A stretch of DNA of 11,667 nucleotides from positions 1 through 11,667 of the forward strand of contig JBMNNS010000053.1 in the NCBI GenBank assembly GCA_050942625.1, written 5' to 3'. The number at the start of each line of letters is the position of its first letter. Within the stretch, counting starts at the first letter, position 1. This DNA comes from JBMNNS01 sp050942625 (GTDB lineage Bacteria > Bacillota > Dethiobacteria > DTU022 > UBA8154). Under the pieces are notes generated by a model. It was not told the origin of the DNA and ran no database searches. It was given only the letters and a program-made list of their open reading frames with translations. Below, piece after piece: positions 7,314-11,667 of this stretch. A program made the translations under genes and the position numbers.

Positions 7314-7351
7314 AGGCTAATATCCTGATTTTTATGTAACAGGGATAACAG

Positions 7352-7412
7352 GGGGACGTCAGGCTGTGTAACAAAAACTCTAAGGTTGTTTGTCATACAG
7401 CCTGACGTCCCC
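7352..7412. repeat. Long imperfect hairpin with GGGGACG ends
   Basis: A perfect 16-base arm, GGGGACGTCAGGCTGT (7352-7367), pairs with 7397-7412. Pairing continues inward for about eight more bases with two mismatches (to about 7375 and 7389). No T-run follows on either strand, so termination is not its obvious function. It lies between the crotonase-fold gene and the feoB terminator. Confidence 0.8.
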
Positions 7413-7419
7413 TTATTAC

Positions 7420-7451
7420 AAAAGCGGCGTAGTCGATTCCGACTACGCCGC
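7420..7451 (-). terminator. Terminator of the feoAB operon
   Basis: A perfect 12-base stem, GCGGCGTAGTCG (7424-7435) with CGACTACGCCGC (7440-7451), has a four-base loop. On the - strand it is followed by TTTTG, giving a U-tailed terminator 62 bases after the feoB stop. On the + strand there is no T-run. Confidence 0.75.
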
Positions 7452-7513
7452 GTTGTAACTATCCTGAAATACTACCCTTTTTACCTCCTGTTTCCTGTTT
7501 CTTGCCTTTTGCT

Positions 7514-9364
7514 TCACACCTGTTTTTCTATAAATGCCTCCAGATCCTTGTAATCACGGAGTTCCCGGCGGTCTGAGCCGCCTCCTACGGTAATGATGAG
7601 GACGAATCCTATAGCCACGAATAGTATGGCCAGGGAGGTCGGGGAGAATACTTTGTCCAGGAGCAGGTTTAAGGCTATTCCGGATACCCCGGCTGTTGTG
7701 AGCATGATCAAGGCGGAATAAAACATATCCCTGACTCCCAGTTCCCTGAGCAAAATGGTGAAGGTGGCCACGCAGGGAAAATAAGTTGCCAGGACGACGG
7801 TTCCGGTTACGAACTGGCTTGCGGTGAGGTTAAAGGGTTCCAGCATGGCTACAGCTACGTCCTTCCGCAGGAAACCAACCAAAAGGGCCGATACTGTTTC
7901 CTCGGGCAGGCCCAATAAACCTTTTACAATTGGTGCAAAAATTACTCCCAGAAAGTCAATAACGCCGATGGTATAAAGGATATTAATAAAGAATATGCCC
8001 CCGAAAATGTAGGGTATGGCGTGGCAGATAAAATGATTCATTCTCATTGCCAACTTTTTTAACTGGGAATTCAGGTGGGGTAACCTGTAGGGCGGGATTT
8101 CAATGACCATTGAAGGAGTGTATCCCGGCATTGCCTGATCGATCAATAGCCCCAGCGCCGACCAGATTAAAAATAGTGTGGCAAAGACAACGGCAAGATA
8201 AGCGCCCCCATACCTGCCGACCAGGCCAAAAATTAGGGCCATCTGTGCCATACAGGGCACGGCAACGGCTAAAATGGTACAGGCGATGAACCTTTCTCTC
8301 CTGCTATCCAGGTTTCGGGCAGCAAGAACAGCGGGGACCTTGCAGCCAAAGCCCAAAATCATGGGAACGATGGCATAGCCGTGAAGCCCTAGGCGGTGCA
8401 TGAGTTTATCCAGCATCACGGCAAGCCGGGGGAGGTAGCCAGAATCTTCAAGGATCCCCAGCACCAGGTAAAAAATAACAAGAAAAGGTAAGACAAGCCC
8501 GAAAGAGACGAACACCCCGGTGGTAAGCAAACCAAAGGATTCTTCAAAATGAATTTCCCCATTAATAAGTTTGCCCACAAGGATGTCATGCCAGATACTC
8601 CCTTGCAGGAAGGTGCTTAGTTTTACAATTAGAGGGCCATAAAATCGTTCAAAGATTAGATTGACGAATAATTCCTCGTGCACAAATTCCCCGACTCCAA
8701 TGATGACTTTAAAAGCTAAAAACAAAATCAAGGCAGCCAGTGGTATCCCGGTCAAAGGCTTCAGGCTTGCCTCTTCCAGGGCCTCCAGCCAGGTACGGTG
8801 CCGGTGGGTAACTTTTTGGACCTTACCCACCAGCTCACCTACCAGTGACCATCTTTCAGAGTCGTTGAGGGGCTTTTTATTTACCTTTCTGGCCCGTGTT
8901 ATGGAGAGAACGAGTTCCTTTAGCCCCACCCCGCTGATGGCAACCGTCGGAATAACCGGTATGCCTAAAAGTTCCTCCAGCCTGCGTACGTTAACCTCTA
9001 TCCCTTTATAAGCTGCCTCATCGATCATATTGAGCGAGACAACCATTGGTACATTTTGTTCCAGAAGCTGGGTGGTAAGGAAAAGGTTCCGCTCCAGATT
9101 GGTAGCATTAACTACATTAATGATCAGATCTGCTTGCCTGACCAGTTCCGCTGTTACTTCTTCCGCCCGGCAGGTTGGATTCAAGCTGTAGGTTCCGGGT
9201 GCATCGAGAATATCGTATGTTTTATCCCCAATTTTTAGCTCTCCCCTGGTAAACTCTACCGTTGTCCCGGGGTAATTAGAGATCATGACCCGGGCGCCAG
9301 TAAGTTGTGAAAAGACCACGCTTTTGCCGACATTAGGGTTGCCTACCAGAACGATCTTAGCCAT
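7514..9364 (-). CDS. feoB: Ferrous iron transport protein B
   Basis: This is the inner-membrane Fe(II) transporter with a cytoplasmic GTPase domain. At 616 residues it is at the short end for the family. The G domain shows G1 GNPNVGKS (8-15), G2 Thr in YPGTT (31-35), G3 DAPG (54-57), G4 NMID (112-115) and G5 around VAISG (141-145). A helical guanine-dissociation-inhibitor-like region (about 165-205) follows. The membrane part has about eight hydrophobic segments from 206 to 592 and two internally related gate repeats, marked by GFGCKVPA (338-345) and YFPCVATF (528-535). Most FeoB proteins have Asn where Lys342 stands in the first gate. The ATG overlaps the last base of the feoA stop (TAATG), which points to translational coupling. 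A Fur box lies upstream of the operon. Confidence 0.96.
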   Translation of the reverse strand: MAKIVLVGNPNVGKSVVFSQLTGARVMISNYPGTTVEFTRGELKIGDKTYDILDAPGTYSLNPTCRAEEVTAELVRQADLIINVVNATNLERNLFLTTQLLEQNVPMVVSLNMIDEAAYKGIEVNVRRLEELLGIPVIPTVAISGVGLKELVLSITRARKVNKKPLNDSERWSLVGELVGKVQKVTHRHRTWLEALEEASLKPLTGIPLAALILFLAFKVIIGVGEFVHEELFVNLIFERFYGPLIVKLSTFLQGSIWHDILVGKLINGEIHFEESFGLLTTGVFVSFGLVLPFLVIFYLVLGILEDSGYLPRLAVMLDKLMHRLGLHGYAIVPMILGFGCKVPAVLAARNLDSRRERFIACTILAVAVPCMAQMALIFGLVGRYGGAYLAVVFATLFLIWSALGLLIDQAMPGYTPSMVIEIPPYRLPHLNSQLKKLAMRMNHFICHAIPYIFGGIFFINILYTIGVIDFLGVIFAPIVKGLLGLPEETVSALLVGFLRKDVAVAMLEPFNLTASQFVTGTVVLATYFPCVATFTILLRELGVRDMFYSALIMLTTAGVSGIALNLLLDKVFSPTSLAILFVAIGFVLIITVGGGSDRRELRDYKDLEAFIEKQV

Positions 9365-9600
9365 TATTCCTCAACCTCCAAAAAAACCCTTACAGCTTTT
9401 CCGTAACCCAGAGCTACCCGGAAATTGTCTACACTGACCGTGACCGGCCCACGTCGGAAAATCGAACTGAGTTTGGTTACTTTTTTCCCCGGCCTGAGCC
9501 CCAGGGACTGGAGTTTGGCTTTCATGCCTTGTCCTCCTATTATGGAAGCAATTATACCTGATTGTCCAGGTTTCATTTCTGCAAGCGATATTTGTTTCAT
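9364..9600 (-). CDS. feoA: Ferrous iron transport protein A
   Basis: This 78-residue cytoplasmic protein has an SH3-like fold and is needed for FeoB activity, probably by direct interaction. The visible family pattern is an N-terminal LAEMKPGQSGIIASI strand pair, then LQSLGLRPGKKVTKL (about 31-45), RRGPVTVSVDNFRVALG (about 49-65), and a final RVFLEVEE strand. Length is typical for FeoA. ATG 9600 is preceded by GGAGGAGGGG. It is the first gene of the operon, with feoB overlapping its stop by one base, and it sits downstream of a Fur-controlled promoter. Confidence 0.94.
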   Translation of the reverse strand: MKQISLAEMKPGQSGIIASIIGGQGMKAKLQSLGLRPGKKVTKLSSIFRRGPVTVSVDNFRVALGYGKAVRVFLEVEE

Positions 9601-9677
9601 ATATATTTCCCCTCCTCCGAAAACTATTTATTTTAATATTCATTGTAATTTAAGCAATTTTAATTTTAATAATTATA

Positions 9678-9696
9678 GAGAAGGATTCTCATTATC
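9678..9696. promoter_or_regulatory. Fur box at the feoAB transcription start
   Basis: The - strand sequence GATAATGAGAATCCTTCTC matches the classical Fur consensus GATAATGATAATCATTATC at 16 of 19 positions. It covers the predicted start of transcription, so Fe(II)-Fur would block initiation of the iron-uptake operon when iron is plentiful. Confidence 0.82.
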
Positions 9697-9702
9697 ATTA
9701 AT

Positions 9703-9731
9703 ATGATATACTGCATTTGTATTTTTGTCAA
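9703..9731 (-). promoter_or_regulatory. Sigma-A promoter of feoAB
   Basis: On the - strand, TTGACA (9726-9731) is followed after exactly 17 bases by TATCAT (9703-9708). These match the consensus at six and five of six positions. Transcription would start near 9696, giving a leader of about 95 AT-rich bases before the feoA ATG. Confidence 0.85.
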
Positions 9732-9789
9732 TCATTTCGGCCATTCTTCGATTTATATTTTTAAGGTTAAGAATTAGCAAAAATAGTAT

Positions 9790-9818
9790 TTGACATATGC
9801 TCATTAAGGGTTTAAAAT
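9790..9818 (+). promoter_or_regulatory. Sigma-A promoter upstream of the small ORF and the 9988 gene
   Basis: TTGACA (9790-9795) and TAAAAT (9813-9818) are 17 bases apart. The predicted start near 9825 leaves a 163-base leader before the ATG at 9988, and that leader contains the small ORF at 9838-9963. Together with the divergent feoAB promoter this accounts for most of the 9601-9987 spacer. Confidence 0.8.
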
Positions 9819-9837
9819 ATACTGAACATAGGATTTA

Positions 9838-9963
9838 ATGGAACTGGACCGTTTGGTCGTGGACCCAGGACGGGCAGGGGATTTGGTAATTGTGATTTAC
9901 CTGAAAGGAGCACCGTACCTTACCCTCCCTATAGACCCGGTTTTGGGTTTTTTCAACGCCTAA
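9838..9963 (+). CDS. Candidate 41-residue small protein or leader peptide
   Basis: An uninterrupted ORF runs from ATG 9838 to TAA 9961-9963. It begins MELDRLVVDPGRAGDL, continues with a hydrophobic stretch VIVIYLKGAPYLTLPI, and ends DPVLGFFNA. It begins about 13 bases after the predicted transcription start and ends 10 bases before the ribosome binding site of the 9988 gene, so it fills most of that leader. Codon choice looks like that of neighbouring genes. The ribosome binding site is weak (AGGA at 9830-9833, four bases from the ATG). I do not recognise the sequence. The hydrophobic centre contains a lysine and a proline, so it is not a clean membrane segment. Two short hairpins (9847-9858; 9935-9948 followed by a T-run) lie within it, so the stretch might instead be a structured leader RNA. 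Confidence 0.4.
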   Translation: MELDRLVVDPGRAGDLVIVIYLKGAPYLTLPIDPVLGFFNA

Positions 9964-9987
9964 ATCTCGGATAAGGAGGTATGATTA

Positions 9988-10299
9988 ATGTACAGAAGAA
10001 GGTATTGGCATGGTCCTGGTTTCTGGAGAAGAGGCCGGAATTGGGGCTTAGGAGGTGGTGCTGGTTTCAGAGGTAGCGCCTATTGGTACGGTGAACCCGG
10101 GGTATACCAGCAGCCTTATGGTTGGGGACCCTGTCATTGGGTTGATGCTGGCTATGGGCCTTATGCGCCCTGGACAGCAGAACCGAGCCCTGAAGAAGAA
10201 GCTCGGTTTTTGAAAGAAGAGGCTGAAGCCATCAAGGCCGAACTTGCAAGTATTGAAAAAAGGCTGGCCGAGCTGGAACAAGAGCAGAAAAACGGTTGA
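9988..10299 (+). CDS. Gly/Trp/Tyr-rich protein with C-terminal coiled coil (DUF5320-like)
   Basis: The 103-residue product has two distinct halves. Residues 1-62 are rich in Gly, Arg, Tyr and Trp (seven tryptophans), with one cysteine (Cys49) in GPCHW. Residues 66-101 form a highly charged amphipathic helix, EEEARFLKEEAEAI onward with heptad-spaced Leu/Ile, which looks like a coiled coil. This layout recalls DUF5320 proteins of Clostridia and other anaerobes, which also combine a glycine-rich head with a LKEEAE-type helix. The head here lacks the usual GPMTGRG-like opening, so membership is tentative. There is no signal peptide or membrane segment, and function is unknown. ATG 9988 follows a perfect AAGGAGGT at 9973-9980, and the gene has its own terminator. 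Confidence 0.75.
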   Translation: MYRRRYWHGPGFWRRGRNWGLGGGAGFRGSAYWYGEPGVYQQPYGWGPCHWVDAGYGPYAPWTAEPSPEEEARFLKEEAEAIKAELASIEKRLAELEQEQKNG

Positions 10300-10335
10300 A
10301 AACGATGATAATGATGAGGCTGGGTAATACAATTG

Positions 10336-10368
10336 GGGGTGGGGCGAACGAAAGCCCCACCCCTTTTT
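10336..10368 (+). terminator. Terminator of the DUF5320-like gene
   Basis: A perfect 10-base GC-rich stem, GGGGTGGGGC (10336-10345) with GCCCCACCCC (10354-10363), has an eight-base loop and a run of five T. It lies 37 bases after the stop codon at 10299. Confidence 0.92.
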
Positions 10369-10403
10369 ACCCTTGTGGGGAATGGAGCCCTCTATGCCAT
10401 GTG

Positions 10404-10662
10404 CCATGGGACGGTTCGAGACCACTGAAACCGTCCCGAATTGTGTCATTCTGAATGAACGAAGTGAATGAAGAATCTTTTTAGCAGCTTAAAACTAAGA
10501 TCCTTCGCTATCGCTCAGGATGACAATGCTTCGCCAGGATGGCAATGTTATTGCTCAGGATGACAATGCTTCGCTCAGGATGACAATGCTTCGCTCAGGA
10601 TGACAATAGCGGCAGTTTTTTATAAAACCGGCTTTTTCAGTGGTTTCGAAATCGTCCCATGG
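10404..10662. repeat. Nested repeat element with 28-base inverted ends
   Basis: The ends 10404-10430 and 10635-10662 are inverted copies of each other, matching at 25 of about 28 positions with one gap. The left end also contains a small hairpin, GGGACGGTT (10408-10416) with AACCGTCCC (10429-10437). The interior is a second repeat (10444-10607). There is no coding frame inside, so this may be a non-autonomous mobile or dispersed element. It fills most of the 489-base spacer between the 9988 gene and proA. Confidence 0.65.
10444..10607. repeat. Inverted TGTCATTCTGA repeat with 20-base tandem copies
   Basis: The left arm TGTCATTCTGA (10444-10454) is the inverse of TCAGGATGACA (10515-10525) with one mismatch. 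Further inside, AAGAATCTT pairs with AAGATCCTT, also with one mismatch. The right arm is then repeated in tandem as CAGGATGACAATGCTTCGCT: copies begin at 10516, 10535, 10556, 10576 and 10596. The copies are 19, 21, 20 and 20 bases long and the last is partial. The arm sequence resembles a dispersed repeat seen in many bacterial genomes. Confidence 0.8.
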
Positions 10663-10720
10663 CGTCGCTTTTTTCTTGCACCTTTTTTCTTGCCCATTTT
10701 CCCCTCCTGATTCTTGTCTC

Positions 10721-10749
10721 TTGCCTCTTGTACCAAGTTATATTATAGT
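10721..10749 (+). promoter_or_regulatory. Probable proA promoter
   Basis: TTGCCT (10721-10726) and TATAGT (10744-10749) are 17 bases apart, matching four and five of six consensus positions. Transcription would start near 10756, about 33 bases before the proA ATG. The pyrimidine-rich stretch 10680-10730 just upstream contains repeated CTTGYCT-like units. Confidence 0.55.
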
Positions 10750-10788
10750 ATGGAGGTACATAATACACGAAAGGGGTTATGGGGGAGC

Positions 10789-11667
10789 ATGAATGAACTG
10801 GCGCGTCAGGTGAAAGAATCTGCCACCAAGCTGGCGGCTGCCGGGGCGGAATTAAAAAATAAAGCGCTGGCACAAATAGCAAAGTCCCTGGACGAAAGGA
10901 AAGTTGAAATTATCAGGGCCAATCAGGAGGATCTAGAAAGGAGTAAGCAAGAAAATTTACCCGAGCCGCTTTTGAAAAGATTGCTTTTTGGTGAAGATGA
11001 AATTGCTGAGGTTGTTGACGGCATCCAGAGCTTGATCAAACTTGAGGATCCTGTAGGCAAGACCTTGCTTTCTACGGAGTTGGACGAGGGGTTGGAGCTA
11101 TATAAGGTGACCTGTCCTATTGGAGTTATCGGTATTATTTTTGAATCCAGACCGGATGCCCTGGTCCAGATTTCGACCCTTTGCCTTAAAAGTGGAAACG
11201 GTGTTCTCCTAAAAGGCGGATCTGAAGCGATGAAAACTAACCGTATCCTGGCTGATATTATTATCGATTCGGCAGTAGAAGCTGGAATCCCGGCAAAATG
11301 GGCCGCTCTTTTGGAAACAAGGGCCGATGTTGATGAAATGCTTAAAATGGATCGTTATATTGATCTGCTTATTCCCAGGGGTTCCAACGATTTTGTGCGC
11401 TATATCATGGACAATTCCAAAATTCCGGTTTTGGGCCATGCCGATGGGATCTGCCATTGCTATGTAGACGAGGATGCAGATCTTGATATGGCCATTAAAG
11501 TTGTCGTTGATTCAAAAACACAGTATGTGGCGGTATGCAACGCTACAGAAACCCTTTTAGTGCATGAAAAGATTGCCGCCCAGTATTTGCCAAAATTGAA
11601 GGAAACGCTGGATGGCAAAAAGGTAGAAATGGTCGGGTGTCCCAAAACGAGGGCAATAATATCAATT
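10789..11667 (+). CDS. proA: Glutamate-5-semialdehyde dehydrogenase (gamma-glutamyl phosphate reductase), 3' end outside window
   Basis: This cytoplasmic enzyme reduces gamma-glutamyl phosphate to glutamate-5-semialdehyde with NADPH, the second step of proline synthesis. The first 293 residues are visible and the frame is open to the window edge; about 125 residues are missing compared with typical ProA. Motifs include PIGVIGIIFESRPDALVQI (110-128), LCLKSGNGVLLKGGSEA (131-147), DLLIPRGSNDFV (192-203) and the catalytic Cys250 in VAVCNATETLLV. ATG 10789 is chosen because an in-frame ATG at 10750 lies directly against the -10 and has no ribosome binding site. The purine stretches AAGGGG (10771-10776) and GGGGGAG (10781-10787) are the candidate binding sites, neither ideally spaced. 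ProB is not upstream, so the usual proB-proA pair is not seen here. Confidence 0.95.
   Translation, partial: MNELARQVKESATKLAAAGAELKNKALAQIAKSLDERKVEIIRANQEDLERSKQENLPEPLLKRLLFGEDEIAEVVDGIQSLIKLEDPVGKTLLSTELDEGLELYKVTCPIGVIGIIFESRPDALVQISTLCLKSGNGVLLKGGSEAMKTNRILADIIIDSAVEAGIPAKWAALLETRADVDEMLKMDRYIDLLIPRGSNDFVRYIMDNSKIPVLGHADGICHCYVDEDADLDMAIKVVVDSKTQYVAVCNATETLLVHEKIAAQYLPKLKETLDGKKVEMVGCPKTRAIISI

Noticed and set aside
7352..7412. Long hairpin considered as the terminator of the crotonase-fold gene
   Set aside because: No T-run follows the stem on the + strand; a repeat element explains it better.
9819..9987. Leader of the 9988 gene considered as a known riboswitch or T-box
   Set aside because: I see no T-box consensus, no specifier/antiterminator arrangement and no riboswitch core I can recognise; an ORF explains most of it.
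10048..10449. 133-residue - strand frame across the DUF5320-like gene and its terminator
   Set aside because: It reads through a strong terminator hairpin and repeat DNA; the + strand gene has a far better start signal.
10516..10607. Tandem 20-base repeats considered as a CRISPR array
   Set aside because: The copies are directly adjacent with no unique spacers and no cas genes nearby.
10637..10882. 81-residue - strand frame upstream of and overlapping proA
   Set aside because: It overlaps the proA coding start and its probable promoter, and has no family resemblance.

Overview
The window looks like chromosomal DNA from an anaerobic, low-to-mid GC Gram-positive bacterium of the Clostridia, probably Peptococcaceae-like. 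This is inferred from strong AGGAGG-type ribosome binding sites, sigma-A type promoters, a CIRCE heat-shock operator, U-tailed hairpin terminators, and a gene set typical of such anaerobes: an FmdE-family protein, an ADP-forming acyl-CoA synthetase, a CooT-like nickel protein and FeoAB. I see no phage, insertion sequence with a transposase, CRISPR array, rRNA or tRNA. Most of the window is ordinary chromosome.

Layout. At 1-314 is the C-terminal end of a probable SAM-dependent methyltransferase. An FmdE-family zinc protein (442-1053) and a 63-residue CooT-like protein (1282-1473) follow on the + strand. A hairpin at 1517-1551 can terminate transcription from both sides. On the - strand is a small heat-shock protein (1575-2009) with a textbook promoter and a CIRCE site at its transcription start. 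Next on the - strand is a two-gene operon: a fused alpha/beta NDP-forming acyl-CoA synthetase (3326-5437), then a P-loop/DRTGG protein (2243-3301), closed by a terminator.

A 295-base spacer with a palindromic element separates this from a + strand pair, a radical SAM protein (5733-6533) and a crotonase-fold protein (6537-7313) that lacks both catalytic glutamates. A 200-base spacer holds two long hairpins; the second is the likely terminator of the - strand feoA-feoB operon (9600-7514). That operon has a sigma-A promoter with a Fur box (16 of 19 consensus positions) at the start of transcription.

On the + strand a strong promoter precedes a 41-codon small ORF (9838-9963) and a 103-residue Gly/Trp/Tyr-rich coiled-coil protein (9988-10299) with a terminator. 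A 260-base nested repeat (10404-10662) follows. The window ends inside proA (10789-11667, cut off by the window edge).

How the parts fit. There is a metal theme: predicted zinc (FmdE-like), nickel (CooT-like), iron (FeoAB with Fur box) and a 4Fe-4S enzyme (radical SAM). There is also an acyl-CoA theme (acyl-CoA synthetase, P-loop/DRTGG partner, crotonase-fold protein). Apart from the evident operons, the genes look like independent units. I did not find a clearly new multi-gene system. The least explained items are the nested repeat at 10404-10662, the small ORF in the leader of the 9988 gene, and the degenerate crotonase.
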